A DNA stretch of 64,000 bases. It comes from G963677085 sp963677085. GTDB taxonomy: Bacteria > Planctomycetota > Planctomycetia > Pirellulales > Thermoguttaceae. Positions 18,218 through 26,663 of the stretch are shown here, piece by piece. Each line of letters opens with the position of its first letter. The stretch's first letter is position 1. Location of the stretch: contig CAXXFH010000004.1 in the NCBI GenBank assembly GCA_963677085.2, positions 4,960,001 through 5,024,000 on the forward strand. Reading direction: 5' to 3'. The notes beneath the pieces were generated by a model. The model had not been told where the DNA came from, made no database searches, and was given only the letters and a program-made list of their open reading frames with translations. The position numbers and the translations under genes are program-made.

Positions 18218-19753
18218 ATGCCTCCAACAATCCTCGCCCACGATCTTGGCACGGGCGGCAATAAGGCGTCGCTCTACGATGTCGAAGGCCGCTGCCTCGA
18301 TGCGGTCTTCGTACCCTACGAAACGCTCTATCCACAAGCCGGCTGGCACGAGCAACGTCCGACGGACTGGTGGGACGCCGTCGTTCAAAGCACGAGGCGT
18401 TTGCTCGCCCAGGGCGCGGCGCCCGCGGAATCGGTGGCGTGCCTGGCCGTCTCCGGACACAGCCTGGGGTGTGTACCCCTCGACGCTCATAGAAACCTGC
18501 TGCGTGAAAGCACACCCATCTGGTCCGACAAACGGGCGACCGTCGAGGCCGACGCGTTCTTCGAGAACGTCGATCCGACGCACTGGTACCGCATCACCGG
18601 CAACGGCTTTCCGCCGGCCCACTACACGGCCTTCAAGATGGCCTGGTACCGCGACAACGAGCCGGAGCTTTTCGCTAAGCTCGACAAGGTGATCGGCACC
18701 AAGGATTACATCAACTACAAGCTCACTGGCGAGATCTGCACCGACTACTCCTACGCCTCCGGCTCGGGTGTTTACGACCTGCTGGCGTGGGACTACAGCG
18801 AGCCGTTGCTCGCGGCGGCGGGACTCGACCGGAGGCTATTTCCGCGGATCGTTCCTTCGACGCAGATCCTTGGCGAACTGACCCCGGAGGCCGCCGAGCA
18901 GTTGGGCCTGCCACGCAGCGTGAAAGTGGCCAGCGGCGGGGTCGACAACTCGTGCATGGCCTTGGGGGCGGGCGCTATCGCCGAAGGTCGGGTGTACACG
19001 TCGCTCGGCTCCTCGGCTTGGATCGCCGTTTCCTCGGATCGACCATTGCTGGACGATGCCGCGAAGCCCTACGTCTTCACCCACGTGATCCCCGGCATGT
19101 TCGCCTCGGCCGTGGCGATTTTTTCCTCGGGCACGTCGTTCCGTTGGGTCCGCGACCAGTGCTGCGCGAACCTCGTGGCCGAGGCCGAGAAACAAGGGAT
19201 CGACCCTTATGAACTGATGACAATCCGGGCGGCCCAGTCGCCGGTGGGAGCCAATAAACTTCTCTTCAACCCGAGCCTGGCGGGCGGGTCGTCGCTCGAC
19301 GCCAGCGCCCACATCCGGGGAGCCTTCTTGGGTCTGACGCTTGGCCATACGCAGGCCGATTTGATCCGTTCGGCCATGGAGGGCATCGCGTTGAACCTTC
19401 GGCTGGTGCTCGACTGCCTACGAGGGCTTTGCCCGATGTGCGAGGAGATGGTCGCCGTCGGTGGCAGCAGCCGGAGCGAACTGTGGCGCCAGATCTTCGC
19501 CGACGCCTGGAACATCCGGCTGCTGAAGACCAATGTTGGGCAACAGGCCGGATCGCTCGGCGCCGCCGCGGTAGCCGCCGTCGGCGCGGGACTATGGGAT
19601 GATTTCACGAAAATCGACGCAGTTCACCAATGCGAGCACGTAGCCCAACCGGTAGCGAAACACGTAGCGATCTACGAAAAGCTCCTCCCCGTGTTCCGCG
19701 AAGCCAGCCAACAACAAAGCCGCTTGGGCGACGCACTGGCTGCGCTGGACTGA
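18218..19753 (+). CDS. FGGY-family carbohydrate kinase (xylulokinase-like)
   Basis: This 511-residue kinase of the sugar-kinase/Hsp70/actin fold opens with the phosphate-1 motif AHDLGTGGNKASLYD. It has the FGGY N-domain features (HEQRPTDWWDAV, PIWSDKRATVEADAF) and the C-domain (MEGIALNLRLVLDCL, VAVGGSSRSELWRQIFADAWNI). The closest characterised relatives by pattern are xylulokinases, which make xylulose 5-phosphate. The true substrate is probably the ketose or deoxy-sugar made by the upstream dehydrogenase. The ATG at 18218 is chosen because MPPTILAHDLGTGG matches the family N-terminus; a GTG/ATG four codons earlier is possible. Confidence 0.9.
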   Translation: MPPTILAHDLGTGGNKASLYDVEGRCLDAVFVPYETLYPQAGWHEQRPTDWWDAVVQSTRRLLAQGAAPAESVACLAVSGHSLGCVPLDAHRNLLRESTPIWSDKRATVEADAFFENVDPTHWYRITGNGFPPAHYTAFKMAWYRDNEPELFAKLDKVIGTKDYINYKLTGEICTDYSYASGSGVYDLLAWDYSEPLLAAAGLDRRLFPRIVPSTQILGELTPEAAEQLGLPRSVKVASGGVDNSCMALGAGAIAEGRVYTSLGSSAWIAVSSDRPLLDDAAKPYVFTHVIPGMFASAVAIFSSGTSFRWVRDQCCANLVAEAEKQGIDPYELMTIRAAQSPVGANKLLFNPSLAGGSSLDASAHIRGAFLGLTLGHTQADLIRSAMEGIALNLRLVLDCLRGLCPMCEEMVAVGGSSRSELWRQIFADAWNIRLLKTNVGQQAGSLGAAAVAAVGAGLWDDFTKIDAVHQCEHVAQPVAKHVAIYEKLLPVFREASQQQSRLGDALAALD

Positions 19754-20107
19754 GGCTTGTGGCGAACCTGGATTTTTCACATCCAGACTAACCACGGAGG
19801 CACGGAGGACACGGAGTTTTGGAAAAAACGAAGGATGAAGTATGAATGATGAAGTATAAACTTGGCCTTTATACTTCACCCTTTGCTCAAACTGAAAACG
19901 ATTCTGACGGTCACAGCCGCAGATGGACGCAAATTAACGCACATAGAAGGACGTGCTGGCATCGAACGACCTAGCCGGCGCTTTTGTTTTCCGTTTGAGC
20001 CCTTTAGAATTCATCCTTTCTTCGTTTCGACTTCCGATCTCCGATTTCCGACTTACCAACTCCGTGGCCTCTGTGTCTCCGTGGTGAAAAATCTGGACTA
20101 ACCCTTG
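19754..20107. other. Convergent intergenic region with ACCACGGAGGCACGGAGG repeats
   Basis: ACCACGGAGGCACGGAGGA at about 19791 and its approximate inverse TCTGTGTCTCCGTGGT at about 20070 frame this region, each next to a GATTTTTCAC/GTGAAAAATC motif. This widespread low-complexity repeat could form a long-range hairpin between the two converging genes. No gene was recognised. Confidence 0.5.
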
Positions 20108-20554
20108 TCAGACCAGGCCGAAATCGCCGAGTGGGGCTGCGCCGAAGTCGACGCTCATGTCGGGAATCCGACTCCAGTCCGGCTCGTAGTCGGGGTTCTC
20201 GCGTTGGCGTTCCAGTTCGCGTTGGGCTTCGACACACACCGTGGTGTACGGCAAAGCACGCAAACGCTCCAGCGGAATGGATTTGCCCGTGACCTCACAC
20301 ACACCGTAGGTGCCATCGTACATCCGTTCGAGCGCCTTTTCGATTTGCTCCAGCTCGCGGCTTTCCATTTCGGCCAGTTGAGAGCTCATTTCCAGGTGGG
20401 CCGAGTCGAGGGCGAAATCGACCTCGTCGCCTCCACCTTGGTCACGGAAGTCAGTCAGGGCACTCAGATCGCCGGCCAGGGCCTTGCGGAGTGCGTCGCG
20501 GCGCTTCAGGAGCACCGCCTTGAGCCTTTGGATCTCTGTTTTCCGACTCATCAT
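20108..20554 (-). CDS. DksA/TraR-like regulator with incomplete zinc finger
   Basis: The 148-residue protein has the DksA layout: an N-terminal coiled coil (EIQRLKAVLLKRRDALRKAL...EMESRELEQIEKALERM) followed by GTYGVCEVTGKSIPLERLRALPYTTVCVEAQ. DksA proteins enter the RNA polymerase secondary channel and modulate initiation with ppGpp. Only the first and third zinc cysteines remain; the second and fourth positions are Thr and Ala, so zinc binding is unlikely in the normal way. Two adjacent ATGs follow GGAGG; the second, at 20551, has the better spacing. The tail after QRENPDYEPDW is acidic and Gly-rich. Confidence 0.85.
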   Translation of the reverse strand: MMSRKTEIQRLKAVLLKRRDALRKALAGDLSALTDFRDQGGGDEVDFALDSAHLEMSSQLAEMESRELEQIEKALERMYDGTYGVCEVTGKSIPLERLRALPYTTVCVEAQRELERQRENPDYEPDWSRIPDMSVDFGAAPLGDFGLV

Positions 20555-21271
20555 GGGACCTCCAGCGGCGCACCGTCCACCAGGTTCCTGGGTAAATCGC
20601 AGGGAACACTCGCGGATATGCGTAGCCGCAATCTCAAAGGGTGTTATCTCGAAATGCGAGCGGTCACGCCGGCAGCGCGGTAGAAAAGATGAGTGGAAAC
20701 CGCAGCTCGGCCAGAATCAAGTATAGCTCACGGATTGCCTGCCCTTGGGCAATCTAGGACGAACTACTTCTCGCGACAAGCGGTCTGGGACCGTTACAAG
20801 CGAAACAACCGTCCGCGGGGACTACGTCGCCCATGATCGGGGACTTCGCGTAGTCGGGCGGATTTGCTTCGCACGCCGCTTGCTGCCTGTTCTTCTCTCC
20901 CGGACGGCGCCGACGAACCGTCGCCGCGCATGGGTTACGTGGCTGGTGGGCCAGTGGTTCACAGAATTCGGGCGAGAAATTCCCCATTGGGAGGCCGCGC
21001 ATCCGAGGGGAAAAAATGCCTGCCGTCGCGGATTTCACCGATAGCTTTTCTGCAGGGGGTGTTGTTTGCTCCGCAGAGTGGTGTCGTCTTGCGTGTTGGG
21101 CGATCACCCGCTACAATTTAATAACATTGGGCTAATTGATCGCGTTTACTGTCTTGAGAGGTAACGTGCGCGGGAGGGAGCGGCGTGCGAGCGATCGGCA
21201 TCTTAATCCGGTATCTCCTATTCGGTTACGGTCGTGCTGCGTAGGGGAAACGTCCGAGGAGTACAGCAAAC
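20555..21271. other. Long divergent intergenic region
   Basis: Some 717 bases separate the DksA-like gene and rpiB. A promoter candidate for rpiB is at 21089-21117. I found no RNA gene or known repeat in the rest; several short frames look random. Confidence 0.45.
21089..21117 (+). promoter_or_regulatory. Candidate sigma-70-type promoter for rpiB
   Basis: TTGCGT (21089-21094) is separated by exactly 17 bases from TACAAT (21112-21117). Both match the housekeeping consensus at four or five of six positions. The rpiB start lies about 155 bases downstream, which implies a long leader. Confidence 0.5.
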
Positions 21272-21727
21272 ATGCGAATTGCGGTGGGAAGTGACCATCG
21301 CGGTCGGGAAATGCGCTCGAAGTTGGCGGAATTGCTCACCCAACTCGGGCAAGAAGTAGTCGACGTCGGTACGAACGATTCCGAAGAGTGCGACTACCCC
21401 GATATTGCCGCCGTGGTTGCCCAAAAAGTCGGCAGTCATGAAGTCGACCGTGGAATCCTTGTGTGCGAGACAGGGCTCGGGATGTGTATCGTCGCCAACA
21501 AGGTTCCCGGGGTGCGCGCTGCTCCCTGCTACGACGAACTGACCGCCGAATTGAGTCGCCGTCATAACGATCTAAACGTACTCTGCCTGCCAGGCGAAGT
21601 ACTGGCCGAACGGCTGGTGGATCGTTTGGTCGATATCTGGCTCAACACCGAATTTGAGGGTGGCCGTCACGCCCGGCGACTCGACAAAATCTCCACGTTC
21701 GAGCACAACGGCAACGGGAAGATATAA
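21272..21727 (+). CDS. rpiB: Ribose 5-phosphate isomerase B
   Basis: This 151-residue RpiB/LacAB-family enzyme interconverts ribose 5-phosphate and ribulose 5-phosphate in the pentose phosphate pathway. Family motifs are the N-terminal MRIAVGSDHRGREMRSKL, the active-site loop ILVCETGLGMCIVANKVPGVRAA (catalytic Cys kept; the usual CGTG reads CETG) and SRRHNDLNVLCLPGEV. The C-terminal GGRHARRLDKI is also typical. GAGGAG lies about 11 bases before the start. The Glu in place of Gly after the catalytic cysteine is unusual and could alter substrate choice, for example towards another phosphosugar. Confidence 0.93.
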   Translation: MRIAVGSDHRGREMRSKLAELLTQLGQEVVDVGTNDSEECDYPDIAAVVAQKVGSHEVDRGILVCETGLGMCIVANKVPGVRAAPCYDELTAELSRRHNDLNVLCLPGEVLAERLVDRLVDIWLNTEFEGGRHARRLDKISTFEHNGNGKI

Positions 21728-21760
21728 CGCGGCGGGAGTGAGTTTTGGTCAACCGCTCGG

Positions 21761-22075
21761 TTATTCGCCGGCAGAGGCCACCACCGAGTCGAACACCCGA
21801 ACCGCCGCCCAATTGCCCTGATACAGGTCGACGTACTCGACGTGGCTGGGGTGGGTGAGGTATGCTTCCATCCCCTCCTGGTTCTCGAAGACCACGTGCA
21901 AGGCGACGTCGAAGTGGCGATCGTTGACCGGACGCTCCATCGGCGCCCGGGTGCCAGCAGCATAAAAGACGACGCCCGGAATCGGCGCCAACAGCCGGTG
22001 GCTGTCGTCGACCATTTGCTTCACGGCGTCTTCGCTTCTGTCTTTCAGCAAAAAATAGACGTTATGCGCTAGCAT
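21761..22075 (-). CDS. Dabb (stress-responsive alpha/beta barrel) domain protein
   Basis: This 104-residue single-domain protein of the Dabb family has MLAHNVYFLLKDRSEDAVKQMVDDSHRLL at the N-terminus and DVALHVVFENQEGMEAYLTHPSHVEYVD in the second half, both diagnostic. The family forms ferredoxin-like dimers; most members have no known activity, and some are cyclases or stress proteins. It converges on rpiB 33 bases away. Tandem copies are common elsewhere, but here there is one domain. Confidence 0.9.
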   Translation of the reverse strand: MLAHNVYFLLKDRSEDAVKQMVDDSHRLLAPIPGVVFYAAGTRAPMERPVNDRHFDVALHVVFENQEGMEAYLTHPSHVEYVDLYQGNWAAVRVFDSVVASAGE

Positions 22076-22229
22076 GTCCTATCTCTCCGTGGTTTGCTGG
22101 TCCGTTGTTGTCGGTTGCTGCCGTTATGATCGACCGTAACGCAAAGGAAGGATTACCGGATTTCTTGTCACGGAGTCGCCAAAACGCAAACACGGCCGGA
22201 AGCAGGCAATTCAGGTTGGTCGTTCAAGG

Positions 22230-24266
22230 CTACGAATCGGACGATTTCGGTGGGAGGGAATCAGACGCCGAGTCGGCCGTCGGCTCGTTTTCCGTCTTTG
22301 CCGGACGAATCGCTTTGCCGCCCTCGCCGTTGTTGCCCGAAAGCGTTGTTTCAACGTCGCCGGCTGCGGGGCCCAGCATGTCCTCGATGTCGTCTTCGTC
22401 GATCGTTTCGTCGGCCTGCAAAGCGTCGGCAAGTTGATCGAGTTTGTGGCGGTTTTCCTTAAGCATCCGCGTGGCCTTGTGCGAGGCGTCGTTGAGGATC
22501 TGTAGTACCTCTTCGTCGATCACCTGGGCCGTATGCTCGCTGAACCGCCGCGGTTCGGCCATCTCTTTTCCCAAAAACGGATGGTCTTCGCCATCGCGGA
22601 AGGCGACCGGTCCGAGCCGATCACTCATTCCCCAGTGAGTTACCATGCGCCGGGCGATTTCGGTGGCTCGCTTCAAGTCGTTTTCGGCGCCGGCACTGTA
22701 TTCGTCGAAGACCAGCTTTTCGGCTGCCCGACCACCCAGGGCGATCAGCAGTTGCGTGCGCAGACGACTTTCGCCCATGTAAAGGCGGTCTTCTTCCGGC
22801 AGCAATTGGGTGGCCCCCAGCGTTCGGCCGCGCGGAATGATCGATACCTTGTGGACTCGATCGGCCTTGGGATCGAGCCAAGCCAACAGGGCGTGGCCCG
22901 CTTCGTGGTAGGCGGTCATCTTCTTTTCTTCGCCCGAGAGGACCTCCTCGCGTTTGGCCCCCATGAGGACCTTATCCCGAGCGTAGTCGAAATCGGCCAT
23001 GTCGACATAATCTTTGTTGTGCCGGCTCGCCCAGAGTGCAGCTTCGTTGACCAGATTGCGGATGTCGGCGCCGGTGAGTCCCACGGTGCCGGCGGCCAAG
23101 CGTTCCAGGTTGACGTCGTCGGCCAGGGGGACGTCGCGAACGTGTACCTGGAAGATCGCCAATCGGCCCTTATAGTTTGGCCGATCGACAATAATATGAC
23201 GGTCGAATCGCCCCGGGCGCAACAGGGCCGGGTCGAGTACGTCGGGACGGTTGGTGGCCGCCATGACGATGACCGATTCGGTTTGGGCGAAGCCATCCAT
23301 CTCGCTGAGAATCTGGTTGAGCGTTTGCTCCCGTTCGTCGTTTCCGCCGCCCAGGCCGGCACCCCGGTGTCGGCCGACGGCATCGATTTCGTCGACGAAC
23401 AGGATCGAGGGAGCGTTTTCCTTGGCGGTGGTAAACATGTCGCGCACGCGGCTGGCGCCCACGCCGACGAACATCTGGATAAACTCCGAGCCGTTGATCG
23501 AGTAAAACGGCACGTTGGCTTCCCCGGCGACCGCCCGGCCAAGCAGCGTTTTGCCCGTTCCCGGAGGACCCATCAGCAAAACGCCTTTGGGAACCCGCCC
23601 GCCAAGTCGCTGAAACTTCTTGGGGTTTTTGAGGAACTCGACGATCTCCTCCAACTCGTGTTTGACGCCTTCGAGTCCGGCAACGTCGTCGAAGGTAATC
23701 GGTTGGGTTCCCGAGTCGTAGCGCTTGGCCGGACTTTTGCCGAAACCGGCCAGCATTCCCCCGCCCATGAACTGATCGCGCGCACGGCGAAACATGAACC
23801 AAACGCCGGCGAACAGGCCTACGGTGACCAACAGGTAGACCATCAAGATCATGCCCGTGTTGTCGGGCGTGGGAGTCGACTTGTAGGTTTTCTTCACCTT
23901 GGCCAGCATCTGCTGATCCAATTCGGCATCGACGTAAACCGGTGGCAGCGACGTTTTGAATTTCTTTTTGAGTTTCTTCGGTTCTCCGTCTCGCGTTCGC
24001 TCCGTCGGATGGTTGGGTGCCTTGACGAATTCGCCGAGCACCGATTGCTCGTGGATATCGACCGCCTGAACGTTGCCGGCAGCCAGTTGGTCGCGGAAAA
24101 ACCCGTAGGTGATTTCGTCGCGGTCGCTGCTACTGCTGCTGTACCACAAGAACAGAAGTACCGCCCCCAAGACGAGCAAGAGCCACAATGTCGATACGCT
24201 CGAGCGGGGCTTCAGCCCGGGCTGAGTGGGTGGCGACGTCGGGGTCTTGTGGGGATCGCTTGCCAT
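22230..24266 (-). CDS. ftsH: ATP-dependent zinc metalloprotease FtsH
   Basis: This 678-residue membrane-anchored AAA+ protease degrades misfolded membrane and regulatory proteins. TM1 is at 27-43 and TM2 at about 139-158, with the periplasmic domain between them. Walker A GPPGTGKT is at 233-240, Walker [12 protein letters not shown] near 288-298, the second region of homology ([19 protein letters not shown]) near 338-356 and the zinc-binding HEAGH at 454-458. The hexamer pore motif appears as [14 protein letters not shown]. The C-terminus is extended by a Ser/Asp/Glu-rich tail. The gene stands alone. Confidence 0.97.
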   Translation of the reverse strand: MASDPHKTPTSPPTQPGLKPRSSVSTLWLLLVLGAVLLFLWYSSSSSDRDEITYGFFRDQLAAGNVQAVDIHEQSVLGEFVKAPNHPTERTRDGEPKKLKKKFKTSLPPVYVDAELDQQMLAKVKKTYKSTPTPDNTGMILMVYLLVTVGLFAGVWFMFRRARDQFMGGGMLAGFGKSPAKRYDSGTQPITFDDVAGLEGVKHELEEIVEFLKNPKKFQRLGGRVPKGVLLMGPPGTGKTLLGRAVAGEANVPFYSINGSEFIQMFVGVGASRVRDMFTTAKENAPSILFVDEIDAVGRHRGAGLGGGNDEREQTLNQILSEMDGFAQTESVIVMAATNRPDVLDPALLRPGRFDRHIIVDRPNYKGRLAIFQVHVRDVPLADDVNLERLAAGTVGLTGADIRNLVNEAALWASRHNKDYVDMADFDYARDKVLMGAKREEVLSGEEKKMTAYHEAGHALLAWLDPKADRVHKVSIIPRGRTLGATQLLPEEDRLYMGESRLRTQLLIALGGRAAEKLVFDEYSAGAENDLKRATEIARRMVTHWGMSDRLGPVAFRDGEDHPFLGKEMAEPRRFSEHTAQVIDEEVLQILNDASHKATRMLKENRHKLDQLADALQADETIDEDDIEDMLGPAAGDVETTLSGNNGEGGKAIRPAKTENEPTADSASDSLPPKSSDS

Positions 24267-24650
24267 GAGTGTTCTTTCTTATTGATGGCTACGTTGAATA
24301 CCACCGTATTCTACACAGTTAGGCCGATGTTTTCGACCGGCCCCAGAGTGGCGAGAACACGCGGCAAACGGGACGGGACGTGTGTGGCACTCAAAAGGGC
24401 ACAACGCCGCTCCAGGAAAGCCGCTCAGGAAAAGGCCACCCGTGAAAAGGCGTCCTGGAGGAAGTAGGGGTGCCATGCCCACGCTCGCGTGGGCATGTTT
24501 GTCCGAGTCTCCCGAATGCCCACGCAAGCGTGGACATCGCATCCAGAGCGAGGCCGGCGGGTGGCACGGGCAGCTTATCTGCACGTGGTTGGCGTCTGGC
24601 TGGCAAGCAGCCCGTGGCGCTCAACTCGCCATCTCGAACCTCACGCAGTA
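24267..24650. other. Repeat-filled region between ftsH and ABC permease gene
   Basis: It contains the REP-like doublet at 24475-24537 and, right after it, a GGCACGGGCAGC..AAGCAGCCCGTGGCGC inverted unit at about 24560-24618 related to 8088-8150. No gene seen. Confidence 0.6.
24475..24537. repeat. REP-like palindrome doublet
   Basis: Two 22-base palindromes of the type ATGCCCACGC..GCGTGGGCAT lie at 24475-24496 and 24516-24537, with a 19-base spacer. The same arrangement is found at 38903-38964, and single units at 40039 and 16163. Confidence 0.85.
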
Positions 24651-25607
24651 CTACGCCAGATCACGGTCCTCGAAGAAGATCAGGGCGAGAAACATGGCGA
24701 CCGCGCTGTATAGCACGCAATAGACGCCGGCCATCCCCACATAGCTCCAGGGGACCTCCTGGCCGGTAGAAATGGCGGCATAAATGTTGAAGTGGTCCAG
24801 CACCGGCAGTACCGTGGCAAAAAACAGGCCCACGAACTGCACGATGCCATATGCTCCTTTGGCTGAATTTACCAACAGCGGCACCAAGTGCCCCAGCACA
24901 TAGATCGAAAAACAGATAATCAGGTTCGGGAGCATGGGAAGCCGCGTGGAAATGGCCACGCTGATGGACGTCAGTACCACCGTCTCCAGAAATGCCAGGA
25001 CCAGGCCGGGGACAATCTGCACCATCTCATCCTGGCAGTCCTGCCGGGTGGGGGCTTCTTGGGCCGTTTCCCGGGCGTCGTACACCACCTTGTATGACAC
25101 GGTGGCCAGAAACAGCGACCCGAGCAGAACGAACAAAATAGCCACCGCCCCCACAATTCCCAGGAATTTACCCAGCATGAACGAGCGGCGATTGATTGGC
25201 TTCGACAACAGGGTCAGCGCCGTGCGGCCTTCGATTTCCTCGGCAATCGACACACTTGCCGTCCACAAGGCGAGCACCATCGAGAGGATCATGATCAACG
25301 TCAATCCTTGATCCTTCACCATCTTCAGGTCTTCGCCAAACGTGTTGTACGGCATCACGGTGAACAGCAGCAGCAAAAAGACGCCCACCGCCAGAATCAC
25401 GTAGAACAAGGGCTGCGAGATGGCTTCCTTGGCGGTCGTCCAGGCGATCGCAGCCATCTTGGGCAATACCAAGCGCAGGAACTGATAAATCGCCGCCACG
25501 ACGAGCAGGGCTCCCACCAAACCTACAGCCACCATCCACAGCGGGTTGAGCCAAGTCATCAACGTACCGCCAAACAAAAACAGGTTACACACCGGCAGAT
25601 CCATCAT
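24651..25607 (-). CDS. ABC-2 type transporter permease
   Basis: The 318-residue protein has about seven hydrophobic segments (for example LNPLWMVAVGLVGALLVVAAIYQFL, PLFYVILAVGVFLLLLFTVM, GAVAILFVLLGSLFLATVSY). The stretch SIAEEIEGRTALTLLSKPINRRSFMLGKFLG is the characteristic cytoplasmic motif of ABC-2 permeases of the NatB/CcmB-like kind. These act with a separate ATP-binding subunit, which is not next to this gene. Export of a lipid, polysaccharide or drug is possible. The first of two adjacent ATGs is given as start. Confidence 0.85.
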   Translation of the reverse strand: MMDLPVCNLFLFGGTLMTWLNPLWMVAVGLVGALLVVAAIYQFLRLVLPKMAAIAWTTAKEAISQPLFYVILAVGVFLLLLFTVMPYNTFGEDLKMVKDQGLTLIMILSMVLALWTASVSIAEEIEGRTALTLLSKPINRRSFMLGKFLGIVGAVAILFVLLGSLFLATVSYKVVYDARETAQEAPTRQDCQDEMVQIVPGLVLAFLETVVLTSISVAISTRLPMLPNLIICFSIYVLGHLVPLLVNSAKGAYGIVQFVGLFFATVLPVLDHFNIYAAISTGQEVPWSYVGMAGVYCVLYSAVAMFLALIFFEDRDLA

Positions 25608-25887
25608 GGCCCTCGTAATTATCCCGGTTCAATTCAGAGATTGTCAGACTTTCTTCAGCATCATCGGACACCGGCCGCCAGTATAGACCCTTAGCGCGGA
25701 CGATGACGGTCATCAAACGTGATACGCAGTCCCCGGGCGTTTGGTTCGCCGACTCGGCAAAAAATTGGAGCAACTATCGGGCCCATCTTGTGGGTGGGGG
25801 TGTTTTCCGGCGGGCCATGTCGCGACCCAGGCTACCTCGGATGGTCGTCATTCCCCATTCCCCGGTGGCCATTAATCCCGGTGGCTA

Positions 25888-26175
25888 TTAAAACCGGATG
25901 TCAAACCCGCGAAACTCTCCGGTGGCGGGAAACTCCTGCTGCTGGACATTGCGAATGTAGTTCTTCATGGTGGATTGAATTTCCCTCATTAGAATCGCGA
26001 GTTCATTCGATGTGCCTTCGGCGACCAACTGAACCCGGCCATCGGGCAGATTGCGGACAAAACCCGTCACCTCGCGTTTGCTCGCAATCTGAAGCACTGT
26101 GTACCGGAACCCAACGCCCTGCACCCGGCCGGAATAATGGATTTCGCGACGTAACTGGACGTTTGTGTCGGGCAC
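25888..26175 (-). CDS. acyP: Acylphosphatase
   Basis: This 95-residue acylphosphatase hydrolyses carboxyl-phosphate bonds. The phosphate-binding motif GRVQGVGFR contains the catalytic Arg (about residue 24), and VTGFVRNLPDGRVQLVAEG contains the catalytic Asn (about 42). The C-terminus FRGFDIRF is typical. The start is a GTG at 26175, supported by GGGGAGG about 7 bases upstream. Stand-alone gene. Confidence 0.95.
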   Translation of the reverse strand: MPDTNVQLRREIHYSGRVQGVGFRYTVLQIASKREVTGFVRNLPDGRVQLVAEGTSNELAILMREIQSTMKNYIRNVQQQEFPATGEFRGFDIRF

Positions 26176-26663
26176 CCAAAACCTCCCCTTACCCGTAGGC
26201 TGGGTCGCGGAAGGCTAGGCCGCGACCCGGGCTACGGACGGTTTTGTGCAAACTAATACACTCAAACCGAAAACAATGATCCGAGTCTTCGCTCTAAAGG
26301 GACGAGAGACGAGGGGTTAGGGGCGAGCATGGTCCGTTTTGGCCTGCATTTTCTCGTCCCTCGTCCCTAATCTCTTGGCATGGCTTTAGTTAACGCTATG
26401 CGCTTCGCCAGACGCTTTTAGTTTTGTAATATAGGTGACTCCGGTTTGTGGGGCTAGCAGGTCGGCTGTCAGAACGGGGGGGCAGGAATGCTGGGACGCG
26501 GCCTTCGCATGCTGCCCATCTTATATTGACCGCGGAGGGTCGATTGCCTACCCTCCGCGGCAGGATGCGAATCTATCGGCGCCTCTATGGCCCATGAGCG
26601 GAAAGCGGCCGACGGGAGCCTGGATTTGCGGGTTTTCGGTTCTCAGAAGCGATCATTTTTTCA
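26176..26663. other. Divergent intergenic region with three inverted repeats
   Basis: It contains GGTCGCGG/CCGCGACC at about 26203-26230, a pair of GGGACGAG../CTCGTCCC arms at about 26300-26370, and a perfect hairpin at 26530-26560. No gene recognised. Confidence 0.55.
26530..26560. repeat. Perfect 11-bp hairpin upstream of a secreted protein gene
   Basis: CCGCGGAGGGT at 26530-26540 pairs exactly with ACCCTCCGCGG at 26550-26560 around a 9-base loop. It is not followed by a T run, so it is not an obvious terminator. It sits about 100 bases before the gene at 26664. Confidence 0.7.

Noticed and set aside
22533..24467. 644-codon plus-strand frame
   Set aside because: It is entirely antisense to ftsH, whose domains and motifs are complete. 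No motif is seen in the antisense protein.
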